From positions 139,154 through 203,153 of the forward strand of contig JBGAKR010000007.1 of NCBI GenBank assembly GCA_044224315.1: a stretch of 64,000 nt of DNA. The letters are read 5' to 3'. Of this stretch, positions 24,850-33,984 are shown one piece after another (within the stretch, counting starts at the first letter, position 1; every line of letters begins with the position of its first letter). A program made the translations under genes and the position numbers. The notes under the pieces were generated by a model. The model had not been told where the DNA came from. It ran no database searches and saw only the letters and a list, made by a program, of their open reading frames with translations. The DNA is from JAGXTF01 sp044224315 (lineage in GTDB: Bacteria > Bacteroidota > Bacteroidia > NS11-12g > UBA955).

Positions 24850-25320
24850 TTATTTCACAATTTTGGTCCAGTTTGCATCGGCTTTTTTCTTTAAAGCGGC
24901 TTCATTTTCATTCCATTTTGTTTTAGTATTATTAAAATACGCATTGTAAAACAAATAGGTTTTTCCGTTTATTACTTTAAACGTTTTGGGATCAATTTCT
25001 ACCTTTTCGCCGCTGTTTCCCATGGCATAAGCACACCAACCTCCATACGCAGGCTCATAGGTTTCAGGATTTGCTTTGAATTTGGTAAGATTCGACCATG
25101 AAATAAAGTGATATGTGATGCCGTGAAAAGTATACGAAAAAGAAGTTCTTCCTTCTTTGGCAGCATTGAGGGTTTGGTAGGCAACAGGGTCATAGCCTTC
25201 AATGGCAAGTCCTGCACTGTTAATATTGTAGTGTTTTTTGCGCAGTGCATCGCTGGGCAAAGCAAATGCAAATAGCATCCAGATGCTTAATAAAGAGAAT
25301 ATTGATTGTTTGAATTTCAT
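24850..25320 (-). CDS. Exported YHS-domain protein
   Basis: From the ATG at 25320 (MKFKQSIFSLLSIWMLFAF) the protein is about 156 residues with a signal peptide. The core AIEGYDPVAYQTL, FSYTFHGITYHFISWSNLTKFKANPETYEPAYGGWCAYAMG is the YHS pattern associated with metal (often copper) binding or handling. An extension to 25344 would add MNRVQFCI before the signal peptide and is less likely. CAGTTTTG, one mismatch from the -7 consensus, ends 4 bases before this ATG. First gene of a six-gene minus-strand run. Confidence 0.82.
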   Translation of the reverse strand: MKFKQSIFSLLSIWMLFAFALPSDALRKKHYNINSAGLAIEGYDPVAYQTLNAAKEGRTSFSYTFHGITYHFISWSNLTKFKANPETYEPAYGGWCAYAMGNSGEKVEIDPKTFKVINGKTYLFYNAYFNNTKTKWNENEAALKKKADANWTKIVK

Positions 25321-25351
25321 GATGCAAAACTGCACCCTATTCAAAAACGGG

Positions 25352-25371
25352 TTTGTCGGCTATACGACAAA
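25352..25371. promoter_or_regulatory. Inverted repeat upstream of the YHS-DoxX operon (possible operator)
   Basis: TTTGTCG, GCTATA, CGACAAA is a perfect 7+7 inverted repeat with a 6-base spacer. It lies about 20-40 bases upstream of the likely -7 element of the YHS gene, the position of a -33 element, and has no T run, so an operator is more likely than a terminator. Confidence 0.45.
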
Positions 25372-25454
25372 ACATCAAAATTGCATTAAATCAGGCAATT
25401 ACAGCGCCTAATTTATAAGAGATAGGCATGCAAACGGGGAGTTTTGTGCCCGGT

Positions 25455-26393
25455 TTATAATACGGCACTCAGCAATTTAACTACACTTTTGGCCATGCGA
25501 TTTTCGGTATCAAGCAAGGGATTGATTTCCGAAATTTCAAAACATACCACTTTGGGGTGGTGAAAAAGGGTTTTAAAAACGGCCAGGGCTTCCGGAAACA
25601 AAAGGCCTCCATCTACGGGTGTGCCTGTGCCTTCCGAAATAGTGGTATCTTGTGAGTCCACATCAAACGATACGTAGAGGTATTCACAATCCTTCAGGTA
25701 ATCAATGGTTTCGGCCAATACCGCATCAATGCCTCTGGTTTTTATATCGTCGGGGTCGAATGCTTTAATATTGAAATTTTGCACCAGGGCTATTTCTTCT
25801 TCCTCAAAATCACGGGTGCCAATAAATACAATGTTATCGGGTTGGATTTTAGGACAAATTCCGTGGCTTCCAATGCGTTTGAGTTTCTCCCACAAGTCTT
25901 CTGTCAATTGGGCGGGTTGGTTGCGCTTGTGTTCAAGATTGTCTTTGTCCATCAACGCATTTAAAGCCATGCCATGCACATTGCCACTGGGGGTGGTATA
26001 GGGCGAGTGCAAATCCATGTGCGCATCTACCCAGATTACACCAATTTTTTCGTCGGTAAAGAAATTTTTAATACCCGAAACTGTACCTATTGCATTGCTG
26101 TGATCACCGCTAATTACCAGCGGAAAATAATCGTCTCTGAGGGTAGCTTCTACCTTATTGGCTACCTCTGTTAATGAGGGCAGCAGATTCTCAATATTTT
26201 TTGCATGGGGGGTATTGTAATCAGGGGTAATTAAGTGATTGTGGTTGGGTACTTCTTCCCAAGGACGATTGTTGAATAAGCCCAATTTTTGTTCCCTGGC
26301 TTCCAGCAATACTGCCTTCGGTCCGAGGCTGGCTCCTCGTTTTCCTGCACCGTTTTCCGACGCTGCTTCTATGATTTTTATTTCCCTGCCCAT
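25455..26393 (-). CDS. rocF: Arginase/agmatinase-family ureohydrolase (probable arginase)
   Basis: The protein (312 residues from the ATG at 26393) has the binuclear manganese motifs of the family: SGDHSN, VDAHMDLHSPYTTPSGNVHGM and SFDVDSQD. It also has VCFEISEINPLLD near the C-terminus. The GNVHGM and NPLLD blocks favour arginase over agmatinase. It would hydrolyse arginine to ornithine and urea. The third motif reads DVDSQDTTIS rather than the more usual DVDxxDPS. A TTG one codon upstream is an alternative start. No urease or other arginine genes are close. Confidence 0.85.
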   Translation of the reverse strand: MGREIKIIEAASENGAGKRGASLGPKAVLLEAREQKLGLFNNRPWEEVPNHNHLITPDYNTPHAKNIENLLPSLTEVANKVEATLRDDYFPLVISGDHSNAIGTVSGIKNFFTDEKIGVIWVDAHMDLHSPYTTPSGNVHGMALNALMDKDNLEHKRNQPAQLTEDLWEKLKRIGSHGICPKIQPDNIVFIGTRDFEEEEIALVQNFNIKAFDPDDIKTRGIDAVLAETIDYLKDCEYLYVSFDVDSQDTTISEGTGTPVDGGLLFPEALAVFKTLFHHPKVVCFEISEINPLLDTENRMAKSVVKLLSAVL

Positions 26394-26448
26394 CAAAAGT
26401 ATATTAATTGAAGAACTGAAGTTATTGAGATACAGTTATCATGCAAAT

Positions 26449-28170
26449 TTAAGGATTTAATCGCATATCAGGTTTGCTTATGTCTTTGCGTTCCCAAAGT
26501 ATATATTGTCCTAATATTTTTTTCTTTACAAACTTATCATTAAAATAATAATCGGGTTTGTAATTAATTCTTGTGTAAATCTGAACGGGTTTGCTTACCA
26601 CCCGGTCGAGCAAAAACCTTACCCGGGCTTGATTCTTGGGTGATGGGAAATCTGTATACAAATGGGCATCATTCTCCCATGGCCCTGTATAATCTTTGGG
26701 AATGGCTTCTCCATAAAAGTATATGGCATAGGTTTTATACCCCCAATTATCTTTATATTTTTGATTATTTTTTTCTTCCACAATATTTCTAATATACTCG
26801 CCTTGCAAAGCTTTTTCGCATACTGGCAATATGGCAATGTGCACAAATACAGTTAAGCATAGCGTAATAATAAATAACCAATTGGCATTTAATTTGGGTT
26901 TATTTCTATACTGAATTAACCAAATAATACAGGCCACTGCAAACATTATACCCAGCAACCACTCATAGCCTACCCATCCCGGATTTGAACCAAGAATTAA
27001 CTTTGCAGATTCTTCATGAATCCAGGATTGAAAAAAATGTGAAACCTTCGGGTTTGTAAATGCAAGTGGCAGCAGTGTAAGTGCTGCGCTGATGAGTATA
27101 ATTACCAGAATTGCAGGGATAAATATCCAGCCCGGAATATTGCCTCTGTTTGTATGTTTTCGATACATGGTAATACCAGCAAACCAAGCCAAGGGTATCC
27201 AGCACATGCTGCTGTAATGAATAATTTTGGTGGTAACTATACTAAAAAGAATAAGTACTACCCAAAAAGTAGCGCGCATGTAAGAGGCATAAAGTTTTTC
27301 GGGACCCGAAAAAGAAGTATTTCTGAATAAGTGCGGCAAAGCAAAAACCGAGGCCGGAAAACATAAAAAAAATAATACAATAAAGTGATAAAACCAGGGT
27401 TGATTATGCCATTCAATCTGTCCTTTAAATAATACCAACTGGTAATGTAGAAAATTGCCCAGAACCGAATATCCGTGACGAATAAGCTCTGGAATCACCC
27501 AAGCCGATGCGAGCGAAAAGCAGGCAATTAAAAATAGCAATATATTTAAAAACCCGGGCCATGCATATCGGGCATTATAAATGATTCGCACCAAAACAAT
27601 TAATCCAATAATGAGCAGTGCTACGGGGCCTTTGGTAAGAAAAGCCAAGCCTGCAAAAATACCTGCCAATAAATAATTAATTCGCGGTAATTCGCGCGCC
27701 ATATTTGCGGTTTCGGCCAGGTATAGTTGGTAAATGGAAAGAAAAATGAAAAGATTAAATACCGGGTCTATAATACCTGATTGGAAATACAGAGAAGGCG
27801 CAAGGCTGCCTGCATAGGCCAGTACCCAGAATAATCCTGCAAAATGACTTAAAATTTTGCGTCCGTAGTGGTATAAAATATTGAGGGTAACAATACCACA
27901 AAGGGCATTGGGCAAGCGCGCTGCAAATTCATTTACACCCAGCAATTTCATGGAAATGGCCTGAAGCCAAATAAAAAAGGGCGGTTTTTCCCAAAAAGTT
28001 TCAAACCCTATTTGTACCTGCCCCCAGTCTCGGGTAACCAGCATTTCGCGCGCGGCTTCGGCAAAGTTGATTTCATCCCAATCGAATAAATGAAAAGCAC
28101 CCAAAAAAGGCATATACAGCAAAACTGCCACCAGTGTAATCAATATATGGATGGTTGATTTGCGTGTCAT
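26449..28170 (-). CDS. ArnT/PMT-like membrane glycosyltransferase (GT39/GT83 type)
   Basis: From the ATG at 28170 the protein has about 573 residues and 10-12 hydrophobic segments. The N-terminal loop FHLFDWDEINFAEAAREMLVTRDW holds the Asp/Glu catalytic motif and FWEKPPFFIWLQAISMKLLGVNEFAARLPNA follows, both diagnostic for polyprenyl-phosphate-sugar-dependent transferases. It should move a sugar from a lipid carrier onto lipid A or another envelope acceptor in the periplasm. A longer frame up to 28326 overlaps the PAP2 gene and was rejected. Start overlaps the PAP2 stop by 4 bases, indicating translational coupling. Confidence 0.88.
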   Translation of the reverse strand: MTRKSTIHILITLVAVLLYMPFLGAFHLFDWDEINFAEAAREMLVTRDWGQVQIGFETFWEKPPFFIWLQAISMKLLGVNEFAARLPNALCGIVTLNILYHYGRKILSHFAGLFWVLAYAGSLAPSLYFQSGIIDPVFNLFIFLSIYQLYLAETANMARELPRINYLLAGIFAGLAFLTKGPVALLIIGLIVLVRIIYNARYAWPGFLNILLFLIACFSLASAWVIPELIRHGYSVLGNFLHYQLVLFKGQIEWHNQPWFYHFIVLFFLCFPASVFALPHLFRNTSFSGPEKLYASYMRATFWVVLILFSIVTTKIIHYSSMCWIPLAWFAGITMYRKHTNRGNIPGWIFIPAILVIILISAALTLLPLAFTNPKVSHFFQSWIHEESAKLILGSNPGWVGYEWLLGIMFAVACIIWLIQYRNKPKLNANWLFIITLCLTVFVHIAILPVCEKALQGEYIRNIVEEKNNQKYKDNWGYKTYAIYFYGEAIPKDYTGPWENDAHLYTDFPSPKNQARVRFLLDRVVSKPVQIYTRINYKPDYYFNDKFVKKKILGQYILWERKDISKPDMRLNP

Positions 28171-28766
28171 GCCTTGGGTTTGCGAAGTTTTTGATAGGCG
28201 GGTAAAATGCGGTTGAGCAAAAACAAAAGCAATAGGGCAATACTTGCACCGGCTAATACATCGCGGAGGTAATGCTGCCCCAGATACATTCTTGAGTAAG
28301 CGACTGAGGAGGCGGCAATGGCACAAAACACGCCGAAAATGCGATTAGGTATAAGCATAGATAGCAAACCAAATCCCATAAATGCAGCTGTTGTGTGCCC
28401 ACTGGGAAAAGAATGCCACTGAAGCAATTCTATGCCATTTACACTGCTGATGGATGCCATTTCGAGTGAGGGTCGGCTGGCTGTAATTGTGTTTTTTAAC
28501 AATCCAACAATACCAGCTTCAACGGCATAAAAAAGCCCCGCCAGTATGCCAGTATACCAGTTTTTATACAAAGCCAGCAGAAGTGCCGCTACTACCACCG
28601 GCCACTCGGCTACCCAAGAGCAAAATGGAAAAAACAGGTTGCTGAAGGCACTGCGGTGGGCATTGGCCCATGCAGTGGGTTCTACCCAGCGGGTATTGAG
28701 TTGCCAGATAATTCCCAACCCAATCATCACCCATGCAGCGATATAGAAACCTTTGTTTAAACGCAA
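28167..28766 (-). CDS. PAP2-family membrane phosphatase
   Basis: The 199-residue membrane protein has the three lipid phosphatase motifs: KNTITASRP, PSGHTTAAF and SRMYLGQHYLRDVLAG. It probably dephosphorylates an isoprenyl or phospholipid pyrophosphate in the membrane, and is coupled to the ArnT-like transferase downstream, so both may serve lipid carrier recycling or lipid A change. The start is TTG at 28766: TATATTTG lies 7 bases before it, and the next methionine (M14) would remove part of the first membrane helix. Confidence 0.88.
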   Translation of the reverse strand: MRLNKGFYIAAWVMIGLGIIWQLNTRWVEPTAWANAHRSAFSNLFFPFCSWVAEWPVVVAALLLALYKNWYTGILAGLFYAVEAGIVGLLKNTITASRPSLEMASISSVNGIELLQWHSFPSGHTTAAFMGFGLLSMLIPNRIFGVFCAIAASSVAYSRMYLGQHYLRDVLAGASIALLLLFLLNRILPAYQKLRKPKA

Positions 28767-28773
28767 ATTGCGG

Positions 28774-28781
28774 CAAATATA
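28774..28781 (-). promoter_or_regulatory. -7 promoter element of the PAP2-ArnT operon
   Basis: TATATTTG on the minus strand ends 7 bases before the TTG start at 28766, implying an almost leaderless transcript. Confidence 0.5.
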
Positions 28782-28986
28782 AGAGCCTCACCTTTGGCAG
28801 TAGCCATTTCAAACGCTAAAAAGCCGGGTATTTATACATAAGCTACGCACATTTTGCTTTATGAGTCAGAATGTGTTTTAGACAGATTATATAGCCGAAT
28901 TGTATAATCGTAAATAAAATTTTGTTGTTTACCCCGAAATTGCTTTCTTGCGACTTGATTCGGACGGAGTCCTAATTTGAAAGAGC

Positions 28987-29388
28987 ATGACGAAAACGAA
29001 AGCCCCCCAAAGAGTAAAACTGGAACTTGAGTACCCATTGCGTTCCTCCACCAATATTCTGTACCAGTACATTTCCAATCCATCGGGATTGCAAAGCTGG
29101 TTTGCAGACCATGTTGAAGTTATGCAGGGTAAATACACTTTCCGTTGGGATGACGGCACGGAAACACTGGCCAATGTTGTAAAGAACATTACCAATAAGT
29201 ACATCAAATTCGCCATTATCAATGCTCCCAGCCCCGATGAATACCTCGAATTCCGCGTTTCTCAGGATGCCATTACAGACGATGTTGAACTGGTAATCAC
29301 CGAGTTTGTAAATGAGGGTGAAGAAGAAGTTTCTGCTTCATTATGGGATTCAGCCGTAGATAACCTGCGTCACATCATCGGCGCATAA
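28987..29388 (+). CDS. START-like domain protein
   Basis: The 133-residue protein fits the small Bacteroidota START-like (SRPBCC/AHSA1-related) family: RVKLELEYPLRSSTNILYQYISNPSGLQSWFADHVEV at the start, FRWDDGTETLANV in the middle, and a C-terminal amphipathic helix (ASLWDSAVDNLRHIIGA). The fold forms a hydrophobic pocket; the ligand is unknown. Its stop at 29388 is directly next to the stop of the convergent amidohydrolase gene at 29389, leaving no room for a terminator. Confidence 0.85.
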   Translation: MTKTKAPQRVKLELEYPLRSSTNILYQYISNPSGLQSWFADHVEVMQGKYTFRWDDGTETLANVVKNITNKYIKFAIINAPSPDEYLEFRVSQDAITDDVELVITEFVNEGEEEVSASLWDSAVDNLRHIIGA

Positions 29389-30585
29389 TCAGCCTTTCGC
29401 CAATTCTTCAACTGCCAGCCAGGCAAACAAACCACATCCGTTTTCCAAAGCTTCTTCGTCTACATCAAATGCCGGGTGATGCACGCTATGCACTATTCCC
29501 CGCGATTCGTTCCGCACTCCTAATCGATAAAAACAGCTGGGAACCTCTTGAGAATAATAGGCAAAATCCTCTGCCGCCATCCATACATCTAAATCCGTAA
29601 CATTTTCGGCTCCCAGATAGGCCTTTGCACTTTCCTGACAGCGACTAGTTAGCCCGGGCTCATTTTTCAAAAATGGATAACCGCGGCGTATTTCCAATTC
29701 TATACTTCCGCCCATACTTTCGGCAATTCCAGAGGCCATAGTGCGGATTTTTTCATGGGCCTCGCTGCGCCATTTTTCGTCAAGTGTGCGAAATGTACCC
29801 TCTACTTTTACTTCTGGTGGAATTACATTGGTAGCACCCTGGGCTATTACTTTCCCAAACGAAAGTACACTGGGTATGGCCGGATTGGCTACCCTGCTCA
29901 CAATTTGCTGCAAGGCTACAATAATATGGGCGGTGATTAACACACAATCTACATTGAAATGTGGCATGGCTCCATGCCCGCCTTTACCCTTTACCGTCAT
30001 ATAAATTTCATCGGTACTGGCCATATAAAGTCCTTTTCTAAAGCCAGTTAAACCTGCATTGATCTGGGGCATTACATGTTGTCCTATCATGGCATCCACT
30101 TTGGGATTGTTCAATACCCCATCGGCAATCATCAGGCTTGCGCCGCCTGGCAGTTTTTCCTCTCCGGGCTGGAAAATTAACTTTACGGTACCTTCAAATT
30201 CTTCTCTCAATTCGCTGAGAATGGTAGCGGTTCCAAGCAGAGATGTTGTATGCACATCATGCCCACATGCATGCATTACACCTTCGTTTTTGCTTCGGTA
30301 TACACGTCCATCCTCTACCTCTGTAATGGGCAATGCATCCATATCAGCACGCAGTCCTACCACTTTTTTCCCCGGATTTTTTCCCTCAATCAGGGCCACA
30401 ACTCCGGTATTGGCCAAACGTTGGGTTTTAAGGCCTAATTTATTCTGTAAATAATCTTCTACATAAGCGGCAGTTTTATACTCCTGAAACGACAATTCCG
30501 GATTTTCGTGGATATGGCGTCTAATCTCGGTTAAAAGAGGTTTAAGGCTGCTTGCTCGCTGCTGTATTTTATTTATTAGTGGCAT
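29389..30585 (-). CDS. M20D-family metallo-amidohydrolase (N-acyl amino acid hydrolase type)
   Basis: The 398-residue protein carries the M20D motifs: RRHIHENPELSFQEYKTA, GLRADMDALPITE, MHACGHDVHTTSLLG, the metal and catalytic block FQPGEEKLPGGASLMI, and VGKGGHGAMPH-like KGKGGHGAMPHFNVD for the dimerisation domain. It ends with AAEDFAYYSQEVPSCFYRLG and HHPAFDVDEEAL. Members remove acyl groups from amino acids or open similar amide bonds; the substrate is unknown. It is divergent from the lipoprotein gene with only 43 bases between. Confidence 0.9.
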   Translation of the reverse strand: MPLINKIQQRASSLKPLLTEIRRHIHENPELSFQEYKTAAYVEDYLQNKLGLKTQRLANTGVVALIEGKNPGKKVVGLRADMDALPITEVEDGRVYRSKNEGVMHACGHDVHTTSLLGTATILSELREEFEGTVKLIFQPGEEKLPGGASLMIADGVLNNPKVDAMIGQHVMPQINAGLTGFRKGLYMASTDEIYMTVKGKGGHGAMPHFNVDCVLITAHIIVALQQIVSRVANPAIPSVLSFGKVIAQGATNVIPPEVKVEGTFRTLDEKWRSEAHEKIRTMASGIAESMGGSIELEIRRGYPFLKNEPGLTSRCQESAKAYLGAENVTDLDVWMAAEDFAYYSQEVPSCFYRLGVRNESRGIVHSVHHPAFDVDEEALENGCGLFAWLAVEELAKG

Positions 30586-30588
30586 ATT

Positions 30589-30628
30589 CTTTGCGGTTTA
30601 AAAAGTAATTCGGTACTTTGCAAAGTTA
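30589..30628. promoter_or_regulatory. Overlapping divergent promoters sharing a palindrome
   Basis: The 43-base gap contains ACTTTGCAAAGT (30615-30626), a perfect 12-bp palindrome. On the minus strand it forms TAACTTTG, a consensus -7 element about 35 bases before the amidohydrolase ATG. On the plus strand it forms TACTTTGC just before the lipoprotein ATG, with a TTG about 19 bases upstream. Both genes cannot easily fire at once from such an arrangement. Confidence 0.45.
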
Positions 30629-31225
30629 ATGCGGCAGAATCGGAAATTCATTTTATTTGGAGGGGCAGCTCTTTTTCTGCTATTGGGAGGCTGTGACAAA
30701 TTTTCCAGTGTTAAGCATTTTGTAATTGATTCTGGTGTGCGATCTTATTTTCAATACAAAACCGGCAGCAATTGGGAGTATGTATTGCAAACAGATACCA
30801 ATGTTAAAGTTACAACCACTGTACTTAATTATAAAGAGGGTAAAATGCAGTGGGATGCATTTTCTCAGGAATTTTTTGAGTACGACCTTTCCTCACCCAT
30901 CGACTCTTTGGTAAAACTGCGGGCCATTGCCGACGATAACAATGTTACCCGTATAAACCTACTTTATCGCGATACCACCTTTAAAGTGGCTATGCAGTGG
31001 TACTATGTGGGCGGAATTTACACCGCTGTAAGTGGCACCAATGATACCCTCAATATGCTGGGTACCAGGAATGTAAATGGTAAAAATTACGATGAGGTAA
31101 TGGAATACGCCCCGGCAAAGAAATCATTGTACCGCAAGTTGTGGATAGCACGCAATGTAGGAATTGTGCGCAAGGAAATGAAGGATGGACGGGTGTTTCT
31201 GCTCCGATCTTATTCATTGCAGTAA
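30629..31225 (+). CDS. Putative lipoprotein, function unknown
   Basis: The 198-residue protein begins with a signal peptide and lipobox (FGGAALFLLLGGC, C22). The mature part has the stretch SYFQYKTGSNWEYVLQTDTN and later RNVNGKNYDEVMEYAPAKKSLYRKLWIARNVGIVRKEMKDG. The second resembles the C-terminal half of small Bacteroidota lipoproteins where a GiVk pattern ends a lipocalin-like beta sheet. No functional assignment is possible. It precedes dnaG, but a separate promoter for dnaG is visible. Confidence 0.8.
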   Translation: MRQNRKFILFGGAALFLLLGGCDKFSSVKHFVIDSGVRSYFQYKTGSNWEYVLQTDTNVKVTTTVLNYKEGKMQWDAFSQEFFEYDLSSPIDSLVKLRAIADDNNVTRINLLYRDTTFKVAMQWYYVGGIYTAVSGTNDTLNMLGTRNVNGKNYDEVMEYAPAKKSLYRKLWIARNVGIVRKEMKDGRVFLLRSYSLQ

Positions 31226-31295
31226 GGCAGCCTACTGTTATTGGTACTATTTTTTATTTGCTGATTTTACACCCCTTATTTACCGGAATAATCAA

Positions 31296-31303
31296 TAAAT
31301 TTG
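31296..31303 (+). promoter_or_regulatory. -7 promoter element of dnaG (leaderless)
   Basis: TAAATTTG ends 4 bases before the TTG at 31308, exactly the spacing seen for rpiB and the acyl-CoA reductase gene. This supports TTG as the dnaG start. Confidence 0.6.
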
Positions 31304-31307
31304 AGGC

Positions 31308-33218
31308 TTGATTGCACCCCAATCCATAGAGCAAGTGCTGAATGCAGCCGTCATCGAAGATGTGGTGGGTGATTATGTTACCTTGCGCCGGGCCGGTTCG
31401 CGTTTTAAAGGGGTTTGCCCGTTTCATGATGAAAAAACGCCCAGCTTTGTAGTTACACCTACTTTGGGCATTTACAAGTGCTTTGGTTGTCAAAAAGGAG
31501 GTAATGCCATCAATTTTTTGATGGAAATCGAAAACCTCAGCTATACCGAAGCTACCCGCAATCTGGCCAAACGCTACGGCATAGAGCTGGTAGAAACCGG
31601 TGCACGCGACGATGAAGCCTTTAAGGAAAATCAAAAACTACGCGAGAATATCCAGATTGTGCTGGATTATGCCCAGAAGTTTTTTGTAGAAAATCTGCAC
31701 GAAACCGAAGAAGGCAAGGCCATTGCAATGGAATATTTCCGTGAACGCGGATTTACCCACGAAATTATGCAAAAATGGGGACTGGGTTATAGCCCCTCAG
31801 AGTGGGAAAGCCTGGCCACCAAGGCAAAAGCCGATGGATATACCATAGAAACCATGGAACTGGCCGGATTGGTTCGTAAACGCGAAAACGGCAGTTATTA
31901 TGATCTCTTCCGAAACCGCGTAATTTTTCCGATACACGGCGTGGCCGGGAAAGTAATTGCATTTGCAGGGCGTAAAATGAGCAGTACCGACCCTGCTCCA
32001 AAGTATGTAAACAGCCCTGAAACTGAATTATACAAGAAAAGCGAGATACTTTATGGCATTTACCAGGCCAAGAATTCGATAAAAAAGGAGGATAAAGTAT
32101 TTCTTACCGAAGGATATACCGATGTTATTACCCTGAGCCAATACGGAGTAGAAAATGTAGTAGCAAGTTCGGGTACGGCTTTAACTCCCGGCCAGATCCG
32201 ACTTATAAGGCGATTTACCCCCAATATTACTGTTTTATATGATGGAGACCAGGCTGGTATAAAGGCCTCACTCCGGGGTATTAACCTTTTATTAGCCGAA
32301 GACCTCAATGTAAGGGTGGTATCATTGCCCGAAGGCGAAGACCCGGATTCATATTGTCGCAAACTCGGTGGGCCCGGATTTTTGGAGTACCTGGCAGCCA
32401 ATGAAAAGAATTTCATTTTCTTCAAAGCCGAACTTTTGCTGGGAGCCGCCGGAAACGATCCCATTAAAAAAACCGAGGTTGTACGCGACATATTGGAGAG
32501 TGTAGCCGAAATCCCCGATCCTTTAAAGCGCAACTCACTAAACCGCGAATTGGCGCGTATTTGCGATACGGATGAGCATTTGCTGGCAACCGAGCTGGCC
32601 AAGATTGTTAAGAAAAAGAGCCCAACCAAAGGCCAGGAAATCATTACCGAATTGCAGCAAATTACCGAGGCAGCCGGAATTGATATGCCAAGGGAAACCT
32701 TTTCGGATGAAAGTCAGGAACGGGCTTTTTTGCGTATGATTTTACTTCACGGACACGAGGCATTTAATGAAGATAAAAATGTGTTTGCCTTTGCCATGGA
32801 CGAGCTTGCCAAGGATGAAATCGAAAGTTTTAATGACGCATTATGCAACCGCATACTGGAGCTTTATAAAGACTTGCTACCTACAGGCTGGCCGGGGCAT
32901 CAGCATTTTGTGCAACATTCCGACCCTGAAATAGCGGGCTGGGCAGCTGGTATTCTGAGTGAAAGTTATACCCTTAGCAATGCATTTGCGGATAATTACA
33001 TCTATGTTACCCATGAATTGGATAATTACAAGCACGACCTGGTTTCCATATTTGTACATTTACGACGGAAAAAACTAGACAATTTGATTCAAAAAAATAA
33101 AGAAATGCTAAAAAACACTTCAGAAAATATTGAGGATATTATTATCAATATTATGTTTTTAGAATCTTTGAAAATCCGCATCAGTACTGAGTTTAACATT
33201 GCCGACTACAAGCCGTAA
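31308..33218 (+). CDS. dnaG: DNA primase
   Basis: DnaG makes RNA primers at the replication fork. The 636-residue protein has the CHC2 zinc finger (C37, H40, C58, C61 in GVCPFHDEKTPSF and YKCFGCQKGG). The Toprim catalytic core has E268 in FLTEGYTDV and D312/D314 in VLYDGDQAG, and the conserved RNRVIFPIH and FAGRKM stretches are present. The C-terminal third, which binds the helicase, is divergent as usual. Start is TTG at 31308 (reads MIAPQSIEQVLNAA, the normal DnaG N-terminus); no ATG is available before the zinc finger. Confidence 0.96.
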   Translation: MIAPQSIEQVLNAAVIEDVVGDYVTLRRAGSRFKGVCPFHDEKTPSFVVTPTLGIYKCFGCQKGGNAINFLMEIENLSYTEATRNLAKRYGIELVETGARDDEAFKENQKLRENIQIVLDYAQKFFVENLHETEEGKAIAMEYFRERGFTHEIMQKWGLGYSPSEWESLATKAKADGYTIETMELAGLVRKRENGSYYDLFRNRVIFPIHGVAGKVIAFAGRKMSSTDPAPKYVNSPETELYKKSEILYGIYQAKNSIKKEDKVFLTEGYTDVITLSQYGVENVVASSGTALTPGQIRLIRRFTPNITVLYDGDQAGIKASLRGINLLLAEDLNVRVVSLPEGEDPDSYCRKLGGPGFLEYLAANEKNFIFFKAELLLGAAGNDPIKKTEVVRDILESVAEIPDPLKRNSLNRELARICDTDEHLLATELAKIVKKKSPTKGQEIITELQQITEAAGIDMPRETFSDESQERAFLRMILLHGHEAFNEDKNVFAFAMDELAKDEIESFNDALCNRILELYKDLLPTGWPGHQHFVQHSDPEIAGWAAGILSESYTLSNAFADNYIYVTHELDNYKHDLVSIFVHLRRKKLDNLIQKNKEMLKNTSENIEDIIINIMFLESLKIRISTEFNIADYKP

Positions 33219-33395
33219 TTAGACGAAATTCGCGTTTATAGTTATCCACATTTTATTATACACAATATTTCATATCTGGGGCTATCAGGGAGTTTAAGGG
33301 TATTTTAGATTGTTCATAAAGATTTGTAACATATTGAAATACAGTTGATTGTAGTCATTTTTTGGCTTTGGCATGGAGTTTGATAATGGGTGGGT

Positions 33396-33977
33396 ATGAA
33401 AAACCTGCTTATAGCCGCCGTACTAATGATTGTACTGGCAGCCACAGCAGCCAACGCTAATCTGAAGTTTACCGGTACATCAAAGCTTCCAAAGCCGGCC
33501 GCTGTAGATTCTGTTGTCATTGAATCGGATTCCCTTTTTCTGGATTCCACAATTGCGTTGTCTCTAAAAAAAATACCAAAAGCCCAGGATTTATATACTG
33601 TGGCTAAGAAGTCTGTTGGGAAATGGGCTAAATTGTTTGTAGCTATAAAGATAGAAGAAAGTGGGGCGGATGGCAAAAACAGTTTTTATGCCCTTAAATA
33701 CAACAACCTTACGGGCATGCGTTACCCTGGCAATGGCCGGGCTACAACCAGCACAGGTGTTGGCCATAATTATTACGCCATATTTAACAATTGGCACGAC
33801 TGCATGATAGATTTTAAATATTATGTAGAAATTATGGAAGGCAAATTCAAAGAAAAATTCAAGCGCGAACCTAAAGACGAGTATGAAATGGTGAATTTTA
33901 TGCATGGCTCGTTCAACGTTTACCAGAAATGGAAAAACGATGTGTATTGGTTGCTCAACCATTTTAGCTATAAATAG
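33396..33977 (+). CDS. Exported glucosaminidase/lysozyme-like protein
   Basis: The protein (about 193 residues from ATG 33396) has a signal peptide (MKNLLIAAVLMIVLAATAANA). Its C-terminal domain has the lysozyme-like pattern KLFVAIKIEESGADGKNSFYALKYNNLTGMRYPG, followed by YAIFNNWHDCMIDFKYYVE. This fits the glucosaminidase/Bax family (catalytic Glu in the IEESG segment, NNLTGM matching NNLFGM). It may cut peptidoglycan in the periplasm. A GTG two codons upstream is an alternative start. Assignment rests on the motif pattern only. Confidence 0.62.
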   Translation: MKNLLIAAVLMIVLAATAANANLKFTGTSKLPKPAAVDSVVIESDSLFLDSTIALSLKKIPKAQDLYTVAKKSVGKWAKLFVAIKIEESGADGKNSFYALKYNNLTGMRYPGNGRATTSTGVGHNYYAIFNNWHDCMIDFKYYVEIMEGKFKEKFKREPKDEYEMVNFMHGSFNVYQKWKNDVYWLLNHFSYK

Positions 33978-33984
33978 GGAAAAG

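Noticed and set aside
28171..28326. 52-residue extension of the ArnT-like protein
   Set aside because: It overlaps the PAP2 gene in another frame and precedes the natural membrane-helix start.
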